Shown here: positions 1 to 6,538 of the stretch, in pieces
How positions within the stretch are numbered: the first letter of the stretch is position 1
How the letters are laid out: each line of letters opens with the position of its first letter
NCBI GenBank assembly: GCA_964391885.1
Contig: CAYMNU010000018.1
Span: 1-15,173, forward strand
Direction of reading: 5' to 3'
Length of the DNA stretch: 15,173 bases
Source of the DNA: CAYMNU01 sp964391885
Lineage (GTDB): Archaea > Altiarchaeota > Altiarchaeia > JAFGQM01
Position numbers and translations under genes: made by a program
The notes under the pieces: model-generated
Told to the model about the DNA's origin: nothing
Database searches by the model: none
What the model saw: the letters and a program-made list of their open reading frames with translations, nothing else

Positions 1-713
1 GTGGTCTTGCCGCTGCCTATCGATCCGGCTATTATCAGGTTGGCGGGCGTCAGTTTCATCCCCTCGACCGCAAGCCAGAGGAAAGCTGCAAGCTCCGGCG
101 AGAGCGTGCCCTGCTCTATGAGCTCGACTACACTGAATATGCTGCGCCTCTGTTTCCTTATGGTAATCGTAGAGCCCTTGGAGGGCAGCGGGTCGGCAGT
201 TACATTTATCCTGTTTCCGTCTATCGCGGCTATGTCGATGATTTCTTTTTTCTCTTTCTTGTTGACATAGCAGAGCTCGCCGATGAGGTCGTCAATCGCG
301 TCGGGGCTGGAAAACGCGATATTAGTCCTGCACATGCCCCATTTCCGGTGGTAGACAAATACCGGGACGCCTATCCCGTTTATCATTATTTCTTCCAGGT
401 TGTCATCGTCTATGAGCAGGCCTATGACCCCATAACCCAGCGCCATGCCGGTTATCTTCTTGGCGGCAAAATATGCGTTGTCTGATTTAGGGAGTTTAGC
501 GAGTATCTTGTCCCTAAATGCCTCCCAGCGGGAGGAGACGTCGGGCTCGCTGCGCAGCGCGGAAATCATTTGGGGAGTGGCGAGCTTCTTCCAATCTCCG
601 ACTGCCTTGCTCTCGGCTGCAGTAAGCTTCGGCTCGATGACCGAGTAAAGCGGGGTTGATTCCTTCTCGGAGCGCTTTATCTCAACATGGTCATACTTCT
701 CGAGCAGTTCCAT
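1..713 (-). CDS. Type II/IV secretion system ATPase (archaeal pilus/archaellum type), N-terminal part
   Basis: Reading the minus strand from the ATG at 713 gives 237 uninterrupted codons running off the left edge, so the C-terminal half is missing. The start reads MELLEKYDHVEIKRSEKES. A typical N-terminal domain follows, with DNLEEIMINGIGVPVFVYH, a GNRINVTADPLPSKGSTITI stretch and a KQRR basic patch. The frame ends in the Walker A motif AGSIGSGKT, at about residues 229-237, right at the window edge. This order is that of the GspE/FlaI/TadA family of hexameric ATPases, which power assembly of type IV pilus-like filaments at the cytoplasmic membrane. The Walker B and His-box regions lie outside the window, so catalytic completeness cannot be judged. 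The divergent neighbour is a class III signal-peptide (pilin-like) protein, which fits a pilus locus. Whether it serves pili, archaella or secretion is not resolved. Confidence 0.88.
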   Translation of the reverse strand, partial: MELLEKYDHVEIKRSEKESTPLYSVIEPKLTAAESKAVGDWKKLATPQMISALRSEPDVSSRWEAFRDKILAKLPKSDNAYFAAKKITGMALGYGVIGLLIDDDNLEEIMINGIGVPVFVYHRKWGMCRTNIAFSSPDAIDDLIGELCYVNKKEKKEIIDIAAIDGNRINVTADPLPSKGSTITIRKQRRSIFSVVELIEQGTLSPELAAFLWLAVEGMKLTPANLIIAGSIGSGKT

Positions 714-733
714 GTGAATATTATCGGGGCTGG

Positions 734-744
734 CTTAAAAATCG
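734..744 (-). promoter_or_regulatory. Candidate TATA box for the secretion ATPase gene
   Basis: On the minus strand this reads CGATTTTTAAG, centred about 26 bases upstream of the ATG at 713. That spacing would give a transcript with almost no leader, as is common in archaea. A second TATA-like element (TTATAAAAAT, minus strand, near 811-821) would give a leader of about 75 bases. The sequence alone does not decide between them. Confidence 0.4.
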
Positions 745-846
745 CTTTTTGGTAAGAGGCTGTCAATCAACGGAAATGGCGAAAATAGGGCGATTTTGCC
801 CTTGGGAGGCATTTTTATAAGCAGAATCGTAAAAATAACACCCAAC

Positions 847-867
847 AAAAGCTTTTCGCAAGCTTTT
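847..867. repeat. Perfect inverted repeat in the divergent promoter region
   Basis: AAAAGCTT (847-854) and AAGCTTTT (860-867) are perfect 8-base arms around a TTCGC loop. The element lies between the secretion ATPase promoter and the pilin promoter, about 35 bases before the pilin TATA box. It could be an operator for a dimeric regulator, or an RNA hairpin. Nothing further in the sequence decides this. Confidence 0.4.
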
Positions 868-900
868 TAAAGAAAGACCCATTAGAATAAACGGGTTATG

Positions 901-909
901 CTATAAAAC
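901..909 (+). promoter_or_regulatory. TATA box of the pilin-like gene
   Basis: CTATAAAAC is centred about 41 bases before the ATG at 946. It predicts a transcript start near 930 and a leader of about 16 bases. That leader contains a GAGG Shine-Dalgarno-like match at 936-939, 6 bases before the start codon. Confidence 0.55.
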
Positions 910-945
910 TCTATACAACGAGTAAATACAAACAAGAGGCAAAAA

Positions 946-1374
946 ATGATGCAAAGAAAAGGACAAGGAGCTATGGAATACTTGATGACATACGGCTGGG
1001 CTATTCTGGTCGTCGTCATCGTGGGCGTGGTCCTCTGGCAGATGGGGATATTCAGCCCCTCGGGCGGGACTGCTCCGGGAATGAGCGGTTTCGGGAACGT
1101 GAGGCCTAGTGAATACAGCTGTTCTGGAGGAACTATACAGGCAGTTGTTGTGAACGCGGCAGGTCAGACGATATCGAACCTGACTATGAACGGTGCGGCT
1201 TGTGCAGACAGTCTTGCAGCAGGCAAAACTGAAGTGTGCACTGCCAATAGCGTAGTTGGTTGTGATGGTGTGAGTGCTGGTGATAGGTATGAGGTCCAGT
1301 TAAACCTAACATATGACACCGCAGGTGGCCTCTCAAGATCCAGTGGTGGCACAATCTGGGGACCCGCCGAATAA
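946..1374 (+). CDS. Class III signal peptide (type IV pilin-like) protein
   Basis: This is a 142-residue protein. Its N-terminus has the archaeal class III signal: a short basic leader (MMQRKG), then Q at +1 and E at +5 in QGAMEYL, then a hydrophobic helix to about residue 35 (ending VLWQMGIF). In this family a prepilin peptidase (EppA/FlaK type) cuts between G6 and Q7, and the hydrophobic helix packs into the filament core or holds the protein in the membrane. The rest is a small Gly/Ser/Thr-rich domain with four cysteines and several N-x-S/T sites, which is plausible for a surface-exposed, glycosylated subunit. The divergent secretion ATPase supports a pilus role. It could be a major or minor pilin, or another surface protein using the same export route. 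The start has a GAGG match upstream; the second ATG, one codon later, is an equal alternative. Confidence 0.88.
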   Translation: MMQRKGQGAMEYLMTYGWAILVVVIVGVVLWQMGIFSPSGGTAPGMSGFGNVRPSEYSCSGGTIQAVVVNAAGQTISNLTMNGAACADSLAAGKTEVCTANSVVGCDGVSAGDRYEVQLNLTYDTAGGLSRSSGGTIWGPAE

Positions 1375-1412
1375 GCCTAAGGCTTTTCGGAACCCCTTCT
1401 TTTTCTTTTTTT
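1373..1412 (+). terminator. Hairpin plus poly-T terminator of the pilin-like gene
   Basis: AAGCC (1373-1377) and GGCTT (1381-1385) form a short stem that overlaps the stop codon. A long pyrimidine tract with T runs of 5 and 7 follows at 1398-1412. T-rich tracts alone terminate archaeal RNA polymerase. The site lies just before the end of the convergent NYN gene. Confidence 0.6.
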
Positions 1413-1420
1413 CTCTTCCC

Positions 1421-1966
1421 CTAGCTTTGGCTTGGCTCCATGCAGTTCCTGAGAAGGTACTCCTTCTTCAAGGTCCAGTAATCCAGCTTTTTTCTGAGTT
1501 CCCATGAGTATCCCTTCGGAACAAATGCACTGAAGACTGCCTTACCATGGTAGACTATTATATCTGAGGCCGGAATGAAGTCACTATCTCCTGAGAGGAG
1601 TATACAACAATCGCATTCGTTTTCTATCACCGAGAGATTAAGCATATCTACTGCAATCATCACATCAATCCCCTTCTCGCGGATTGCGCCCTTGCAGTTT
1701 TGTAGCTTTCTTGTCAGAATCTCAAAGTCTGGCAATTGGCTTACTCCATATAAGAATTTCATATGCCCATAGTAGCTTTTCTTATTGTGAACTATGCGCG
1801 GAACAGAATTATAATATCGTGACCCCTTGAAATCGCATTCAAAGTGTTCACATACCAGCTTGCTGAGCTTATGAAGATCCAGCATGCCTGGCTTTAGCTG
1901 CATACCTTTAAGGTTGTGGTACAGATTATTCCCGTCAATGAAGACAATAGCACTTTTCCTAGACAC
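1421..1966 (-). CDS. NYN-domain (PIN-like) protein, putative ribonuclease
   Basis: This 181-residue protein is essentially one NYN domain of the LabA/DUF88 group, a PIN-like fold that usually acts as a metal-dependent RNA nuclease. The landmarks are present in order: AIVFIDGNNLYHN (D11, N13/N14), KGIDVMIAVDML (D101, D107) and CCILLSGDSDFIPA (D127, D129), followed by an alpha/beta end with YHGKAVFSAFVPKG. These acidic residues would bind the catalytic metal ion. There is no RNA-binding or OST-HTH extension, so the substrate cannot be inferred. It is cytosolic, with no signal or membrane segment. It stands alone on the minus strand, convergent with the pilin gene and divergent from hef. It has three close cysteines (C118, C120, C121), which is slightly unusual. 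No clear promoter or Shine-Dalgarno site was found for the ATG at 1966. Confidence 0.85.
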   Translation of the reverse strand: MSRKSAIVFIDGNNLYHNLKGMQLKPGMLDLHKLSKLVCEHFECDFKGSRYYNSVPRIVHNKKSYYGHMKFLYGVSQLPDFEILTRKLQNCKGAIREKGIDVMIAVDMLNLSVIENECDCCILLSGDSDFIPASDIIVYHGKAVFSAFVPKGYSWELRKKLDYWTLKKEYLLRNCMEPSQS

Positions 1967-2143
1967 TTTTTCATCCCTAGGAGTGCGGATAGAAGTAAAA
2001 GGGATCCCGGCATTACCCTCCGAAGAGGACCATACCGGGGAGTTAATATGTAGTATTGCAACTTAAAGCTTAAAAATGTTTTCAGCTGTGATGGTGCTTC
2101 CTTAATGGGTTGCCTATTTTCTTTTTCGACTTTCTAAATAGCC

Positions 2144-4375
2144 GTGACATCTCACCCCCTTCTCAAAGGCGGCATCAAGCTGCGCGAGTACCAGGAGTCT
2201 GCGGTAGCGGTCGCCTTAAGCCAGAACACCCTCGTCGTCCTGCCGACAGGCCTGGGAAAAACGGTGATTGCCCTTTTCCTGGCTGCGCACAGGCTGCACA
2301 AGTTTCCTGAGTCAAAAATCCTCTTCCTTGCCCCTACAAAGCCGCTTGTCCAGCAGCATCTGGGCAGCTTCAGGGAAAGCCTTAACCTCGAGGAAAAGCA
2401 GTTCGCCCTTTTAACTGGTGCAGAGCCTGCGGGGAAACGGAAAGGGCTCTGGAAAGGCGCGAGGGCAGTCTTTGCAACGCCCCAAACCATAGAGAACGAC
2501 CTGATAACAGGCAATATAGATTTAAGGGAAGTTTCATTCATAGTCTTCGACGAGGCGCACCGCGCGTCGGGCGAATACGCCTATGTCTTCATAGCCAAGA
2601 AATACCTGGAGCAGGGAAGGGACAAGCTCTCGCTCGCCCTCACCGCCTCCCCGGGCTCGGACAAAGAGAAGATAGGGGAGATCATAAGGAACCTGAACAT
2701 AGAAAGCGTCGAGATAAAGACTGACAAGGACAGGGATGTAAAGCCTTACGTCGAGCGCATGGACGCGGAGTGGGTGAAAATAAAACTGCCGGAGAACTTT
2801 GCCCGCCTGCGCGGGCTTTTGCGGCAGGCCATAAAGGAATATGCAAAGCGGCTTAAGGATAAGGGCTACCTGTCGGGCAAGCAATGGGACAGCCTCGGCA
2901 AGAGGGATCTCCTGGGACTGCAGTCGCAGCTGAGGGAGGCCATGCTCTCGGGCGAGCGCGTGGGCGATGACGTTTCCGATGTGGCCGCGCTTATCAAGCT
3001 GGAGCACGGGCTGGAGCTTCTCGAAACGCAGGGTATAACTGCGCTTAACGAATATTTCAAAAGGCTTAGGACGCAAAAAAGCAGGGCGACCAATTTCCTT
3101 TTGGCGAGGGATGACATCCGCGCAGCTATAGGGCTTGCCCAGGTCCTGCAGATGCAAGGCATCGAGCATCCGAAGCTCGCCAGGCTGAAAGAGCTTGTGG
3201 AAGAGCAGCTCTCCAGGAAAAACGCGTCAAAGATCCTGGTTTTTACTCAATACAGGGACAGCGTTGAGAAGATAATATCGACCCTCGAGGGGAAAAACAT
3301 TTCACCGCGCAGGCTGATAGGCCAGGCAGTGAAGGGAAAGCAAAAGGGCATGAGCCAGAAAGAGCAGAAAGAGGTGCTAAATGAGTTCAACCTTGGGTTC
3401 TTCAACACGCTTGCATGCACTTCGGTCGGGGAAGAGGGGCTCGACATAGATGAAGTTGATTTAGTCATCTTCTACGAGCCCGTACCCAGCGAGATAAGGA
3501 CTATACAAAGAAGGGGAAGAACCGCCAGGAAAAAGCCGGGAAGGCTTGTGGTGTTGATGACAGAGGGCACCCGCGACGAGACCTACTTCTGGAGCGCCTT
3601 CCACAAGGAAAGGAGGATGCACGCGGCCATAAAGGAGACAAAGAGGGAATATTCGGGGAAGGAGCGAGCAGGCCAATCAAGCTTGAAAAGCTTTGTCGAA
3701 AAGGAAAACAAAGGGGAGGAAAAAGTGTACATATATGTAGACCAGAGGGAGAGGGGCTCGGGAATAGCGAAGAAGCTCAGCGAAATGGGCGTGGATGTGG
3801 ATGTGAAGCAGCTGGAAGTCGCAGACTTCCTGGTCAGCGAGAGGGTCGCTGTAGAGAGGAAAACTGTAAGCGATTTCCTCCAGTCCCTTGTCGATGGCAG
3901 GCTGATGAGCCAGATGAGCGAGATGGCGCGTAATTTCGAAAGCCCGATAGTCATCATAGAGGGCAATCCCGGGCAGCTTTACACCGAGAGGAACATCAAC
4001 CCCAATGCCATACGCGGGGCTATTTCCTCTATCGCGGTGAACTTTGGAATCCCGATAATTTACACTACAGGCACGGAGGATACGGCAGCATTCATCTATG
4101 TCCTGGCCAAGAGAGAGCAGGAGGGAAAGGCAAAGGAAATCGCCCTTAGGGGCGAAAAAAGGGCCATGAGCCTGAGCGAGTGGCAGCGCTTTGTTGTTGA
4201 ATCTCTGCCCAATGTCTCCTCTGTGATTGCCAAGCGCCTTTTAAGCCATTTCGGCAGCGTGGAAAAGGTAATAAACGCGTCTGAGAAAGAGCTCCAAGAT
4301 GTGGAGGGAATCGGCAAGGGGAAGGCGGAGAGGATAAAGGAAATCATTAGCTCAGAGTATGGGGGAGCGCCTTAG
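2144..4375 (+). CDS. hef: Hef-type helicase/nuclease (XPF/FANCM family)
   Basis: This 743-residue protein has the full Hef layout: an SF2 helicase, an XPF-type nuclease and a C-terminal helix-hairpin-helix pair. Helicase motifs are REYQ (14-17), Walker A PTGLGKT (34-40), DEAH (136-139), LALTASPG, and the motif VI arginines in RRGRTAR. A helical insert (roughly 200-340) separates the two RecA-like domains, as in known archaeal Hef. The nuclease domain (about 528-665) shows VDQRER (532-537), AD (560-561) and VERK (570-573), the GDxnERKxxxD-type active site with the first Gly replaced by Ala. The (HhH)2 domain is about 688-740. Archaeal Hef acts on stalled replication forks and branched DNA, with PCNA. 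The start is GTG at 2144; a TATA-like TTAAAAAT at 2070-2077 could drive it. Length matches the family, with no sign of decay. Two or three plus-strand genes follow with short gaps and may be co-transcribed. Confidence 0.95.
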   Translation: MTSHPLLKGGIKLREYQESAVAVALSQNTLVVLPTGLGKTVIALFLAAHRLHKFPESKILFLAPTKPLVQQHLGSFRESLNLEEKQFALLTGAEPAGKRKGLWKGARAVFATPQTIENDLITGNIDLREVSFIVFDEAHRASGEYAYVFIAKKYLEQGRDKLSLALTASPGSDKEKIGEIIRNLNIESVEIKTDKDRDVKPYVERMDAEWVKIKLPENFARLRGLLRQAIKEYAKRLKDKGYLSGKQWDSLGKRDLLGLQSQLREAMLSGERVGDDVSDVAALIKLEHGLELLETQGITALNEYFKRLRTQKSRATNFLLARDDIRAAIGLAQVLQMQGIEHPKLARLKELVEEQLSRKNASKILVFTQYRDSVEKIISTLEGKNISPRRLIGQAVKGKQKGMSQKEQKEVLNEFNLGFFNTLACTSVGEEGLDIDEVDLVIFYEPVPSEIRTIQRRGRTARKKPGRLVVLMTEGTRDETYFWSAFHKERRMHAAIKETKREYSGKERAGQSSLKSFVEKENKGEEKVYIYVDQRERGSGIAKKLSEMGVDVDVKQLEVADFLVSERVAVERKTVSDFLQSLVDGRLMSQMSEMARNFESPIVIIEGNPGQLYTERNINPNAIRGAISSIAVNFGIPIIYTTGTEDTAAFIYVLAKREQEGKAKEIALRGEKRAMSLSEWQRFVVESLPNVSSVIAKRLLSHFGSVEKVINASEKELQDVEGIGKGKAERIKEIISSEYGGAP

Positions 4376-4404
4376 GTTTTTCTTTGCCTATCGCTTAAAC
4401 ATCC

Positions 4405-4653
4405 ATGGTCCTAAACACAATAGGCATGGTGCTCATAATAATCTCATGGGCGCTGCAGATAATGCCAATGGCAAAGGGAAAAATGGAGATAAGAAAGGAG
4501 TTCGCGCTGTTGCAGATGCTGGGGATAATATGCATTGCCTTGGGAACATACCTTGGTTCAACGCTTGTATCAGTCCTAAACCTGGCTTCTGCGGCCGGGG
4601 CTGGCGTTGTATTTGTGCTTCTGATGAAGAAGCAATCACTTATTAAGCATTAA
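4405..4653 (+). CDS. Small three-helix membrane protein, function unknown
   Basis: This is an 82-residue hydrophobic protein starting 29 bases after hef. Three membrane helices are visible: about residues 3-21, 36-52 and 55-74. The loop between the first two is basic (AKGKMEIRK), and the C-terminus (MKKQSLIKH) is also basic. Size and three-helix plan recall SemiSWEET/PQ-loop half-transporters, and a Gln lies near the end of helix 1 (LQIMP). The defining PQ motif is not clearly present, so this is only a structural resemblance. Coding bias matches the neighbours. A longer overlapping frame (4359-4646) has no membrane pattern and looks like a shadow. No promoter stands out, so it is probably read with hef or with the two genes that follow. 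Confidence 0.65.
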   Translation: MVLNTIGMVLIIISWALQIMPMAKGKMEIRKEFALLQMLGIICIALGTYLGSTLVSVLNLASAAGAGVVFVLLMKKQSLIKH

Positions 4654-4667
4654 ACCCAAATTAAGGC

Positions 4668-4865
4668 ATGGCAAAGATTGTAGATGAGACCTTCGATGCG
4701 CTCTTTGCGCTGACGGATGTCCGCCAGCTCCTCAGGGATACAAAGCCCACTTATAGGCTTACGCAGGAACAGAAAGCCCTGCTAGATAAAAGGCTGGAAA
4801 GGGCGAGAAAAGCGATTAGTGCCATCGAAGAGGAGTTCTCCAACGCCAACAAGACCCAAGACTGA
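4668..4865 (+). CDS. Small helical protein upstream of sepCysS; possible SepCysE-like subunit
   Basis: This is a 65-residue soluble, charged protein with two predicted helices: about residues 5-24 (ETFDALFALTDVRQLLRD) and 31-60, joined by a KPTYRLT turn. Its stop lies 10 bases before the preferred sepCysS start, a spacing typical of co-translated partners. In methanogens SepCysE binds SepRS through an N-terminal helical segment and links it to SepCysS. Some SepCysS proteins outside the classical methanogens are reported to carry a related N-terminal extension. Position, size and helical plan fit a stand-alone version of that segment. I did not recognise the sequence itself, so this role is an inference. 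Otherwise it is an unknown small protein. The ATG at 4668 has no strong Shine-Dalgarno site. Confidence 0.6.
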   Translation: MAKIVDETFDALFALTDVRQLLRDTKPTYRLTQEQKALLDKRLERARKAISAIEEEFSNANKTQD

Positions 4866-4875
4866 AGACACAAAA

Positions 4876-6051
4876 ATGCAGCCGATATGCGACATAGAGG
4901 TCCGCACACGCGAGGAAGAGGCAATAAACATCCAGCCGATACAAGCAGGCGGAAGGTTGACTGCAGACGCCATGAAGGCCTTGATCGCTTACGGTGACGG
5001 GTATTCCACATGCGATCTATGCCTCAAGCCCTTCAGGCTGGACTATATCAAGAAGCCTAATATAGCGGATTTCTACACAGACCTTGCAAGCTTTCTCAAC
5101 ATGGACCAGGCGCGCGTTTTCCCGGGTGCCAGGCGCTGCTTCCAGGCCGTGATGCTGAGCCTTTTGGAGAAGGGAGATACTGCAATCATGAGCCAATACG
5201 GCCATTACTCTCTTGCGCTTGCAATAGAGCAAGCAGGTGCTGAATGGAGAGAAGTCCCTGCAAACGGCAATAACATAATAACCCTGGAAGCCCTTGCGGA
5301 AAAGATTGAAGCAGTTAAAAAAGAGACAGGTAGATTACCAAAGCTCGTGGCTATGCACCATTATGATTATATGTTATGCAATGAGCACCCCTTCAGGGAA
5401 ATGGCCAAAGTATCCCACGAGTACGACATACCCATATTGTACAATGGTGCTTACACCGTGGGGATAATGCCCGTCGACGGAAAGAAACTGGGCGCTGATT
5501 TTGTCGTCGGTTCGGGGCACAAGTCAATGGCGGCGCCCGCGCCCACGGGTGTGTTGGCTATGGATAAGGAATGGGCTGATAAGGTCTTTGGAACTACGGA
5601 AGCAAAGGGTGATGTGACAGAGAGGAAATTCGGCATAAAAGAAGTGCAGCTGCTTGGCTGCACAGTCATGGGCGGGCCGCTGCTGGGGATGATGGCTTCG
5701 TTCCCCCACGTCAAGGAGAGGGTCAAGAACTGGGGCGAGGAGGTCAAGAAGTCCAATTATTTTATAGATGAGCTCTGCAAGATTGAGAGCAACAAGTGCC
5801 TGAGCGAGTACCCCAGGAAGCACACGCTCACCAAGGTCCACACCGGCGGTTTTGACAAGGTGGCGCAGGCGCATAAGAAGAGGGGATTCTTCCTGACAAG
5901 CGAGCTCTCTAAACGAGGCATAACCGGGCCTTTCCCAGGCGCCACGCGCGACTGGAAGCTGAACACTTACGGGCTCACATGGGACCAGATAAAGTACACT
6001 GCCAATGCGTTCAGGGAAATTGCAGAGGAGAACGGGCTCAGTGTTGAATGA
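4876..6051 (+). CDS. pscS: O-phospho-L-seryl-tRNA:Cys-tRNA synthase (SepCysS)
   Basis: SepCysS is a PLP enzyme that converts Sep-tRNA(Cys), made by SepRS, to Cys-tRNA(Cys) with a sulfur donor. In organisms lacking CysRS it is the route for charging tRNA(Cys) and for cysteine synthesis. From the ATG at 4876 the protein has 391 residues, the family length. Signatures are INIQPIQAGGRLT near the N-terminus, the catalytic Cys pair in STCDLC (C46, C49), the PLP lysine in GSGHKSMAA (K216), and a third Cys in LLGCTVMGGP (C262). The two Cys sites match the three cysteines (39, 42, 247) shown to matter in the Archaeoglobus enzyme. An in-frame ATG at 4819 would add 19 residues, but these overlap the upstream gene and are Pro/Ser/Lys-rich, unlike the family; I therefore chose 4876. 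All key residues are present, so it should be active. SepRS is not in the window. Confidence 0.95.
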   Translation: MQPICDIEVRTREEEAINIQPIQAGGRLTADAMKALIAYGDGYSTCDLCLKPFRLDYIKKPNIADFYTDLASFLNMDQARVFPGARRCFQAVMLSLLEKGDTAIMSQYGHYSLALAIEQAGAEWREVPANGNNIITLEALAEKIEAVKKETGRLPKLVAMHHYDYMLCNEHPFREMAKVSHEYDIPILYNGAYTVGIMPVDGKKLGADFVVGSGHKSMAAPAPTGVLAMDKEWADKVFGTTEAKGDVTERKFGIKEVQLLGCTVMGGPLLGMMASFPHVKERVKNWGEEVKKSNYFIDELCKIESNKCLSEYPRKHTLTKVHTGGFDKVAQAHKKRGFFLTSELSKRGITGPFPGATRDWKLNTYGLTWDQIKYTANAFREIAEENGLSVE

Positions 6052-6110
6052 TTCTTCTCTCCGAGACTTCTAATAATGCTGCCCCTATGACGAAGCGAAC
6101 AACCCCTGAC

Positions 6111-6136
6111 AGCCCTTTTCTTCAAAGAAAAGCGCT
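6111..6136. terminator. Hairpin between convergent genes, possible two-way terminator
   Basis: CTTTTCTT (6115-6122) and AAGAAAAG (6125-6132) form a perfect 8-base stem. After one C/C mismatch it is extended by AGC (6111-6113) with GCT (6134-6136). It lies between the ends of sepCysS (plus) and the zinc-ribbon gene (minus). Its position and short T/A runs suit transcription termination on either strand, but an RNA element is also possible. Confidence 0.4.
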
Positions 6137-6201
6137 GGCGGAAAAGAACCGTTGGCATGGCTGATGATGACTAATAGGCGAACCGAGGGGCGCTTGACAT
6201 A

Positions 6202-6462
6202 CTAGGGTTGCCAGGATAAGGGCGCCCCGCAGCTCGGGCAATTAGGGATACCGTAATCTATAGGCGTGTGACACCTCGCACAAAGGGATTTATTGGTCTT
6301 TGAGAATGTGCCGGTCAGCGGCCAGCCGCAGCTTTTGCAGAATTTGGCCTTGCTCTCGTTTTCAGTCTGGCAATTAGGGCATTTCTTCAGGAAGAGTGCG
6401 CCACACTGCCTGCAGCGTATCATACCTATGGGATTATCCGCCCCGCAGCGATCGCATTTCAT
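6202..6462 (-). CDS. Triple zinc-ribbon protein
   Basis: This 86-residue protein consists of three four-cysteine zinc knuckles with almost nothing else. The ligands are C3/C6/C17/C20, C28/C31/C42/C45 and C61/C64/C75/C78. All three sets follow CxxC-x10-CxxC exactly, giving 12 cysteines in three probable Zn sites. The first two ribbons are nearly contiguous, and a short Thr/Ser/Lys linker (about 50-60) precedes the third. Such DZR/zinc-ribbon proteins are common in archaea and usually bind nucleic acid or proteins; no specific role can be read from this one. It lies between sepCysS and the NifS-like gene and is transcribed away from the latter, with 76 bases between the two starts. Binding of a thiol-chelated metal in a sulfur/Fe-S neighbourhood is suggestive but unproven. 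Confidence 0.8.
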   Translation of the reverse strand: MKCDRCGADNPIGMIRCRQCGALFLKKCPNCQTENESKAKFCKSCGWPLTGTFSKTNKSLCARCHTPIDYGIPNCPSCGAPLSWQP

Positions 6463-6510
6463 TTTAAGGATTTTAGTTACTTTGATTGCCCCATTATCTT
6501 AAAGATGAGA

Positions 6511-6520
6511 TTTATAAAAG
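6511..6520 (+). promoter_or_regulatory. TATA box of the NifS-like gene (leaderless)
   Basis: TTTATAAAAG is centred about 24 bases before the GTG at 6539. Transcription should therefore start at or within a few bases of the start codon. There is no Shine-Dalgarno match before the GTG, which supports a leaderless transcript and this start. Confidence 0.6.
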
Positions 6521-6538
6521 CGTATAGTCAAGATTAGC

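Noticed and set aside
2534..3169. A 211-codon minus-strand open frame inside hef
   Set aside because: It is fully antisense to the helicase motifs, has no recognisable domain, and arises from the coding bias of hef.
4819..4875. A 19-residue N-terminal extension of SepCysS
   Set aside because: It overlaps the upstream 65-residue gene in another frame and is Pro/Ser/Lys-rich, unlike SepCysS N-termini. The family alignment begins near the ATG at 4876.
6162..6195. A C/D-box guide RNA
   Set aside because: A C-box-like TGATGA is present, but no matching D box (CTGA) follows at a suitable distance; only CTTGA is seen.
6078..6195. A tRNA gene in the sepCysS/zinc-ribbon spacer
   Set aside because: The terminal GCCCCT/AGGGGC pairing looked tRNA-like, but no T-arm GTTC loop, D-arm or anticodon stem can be fitted on either strand.
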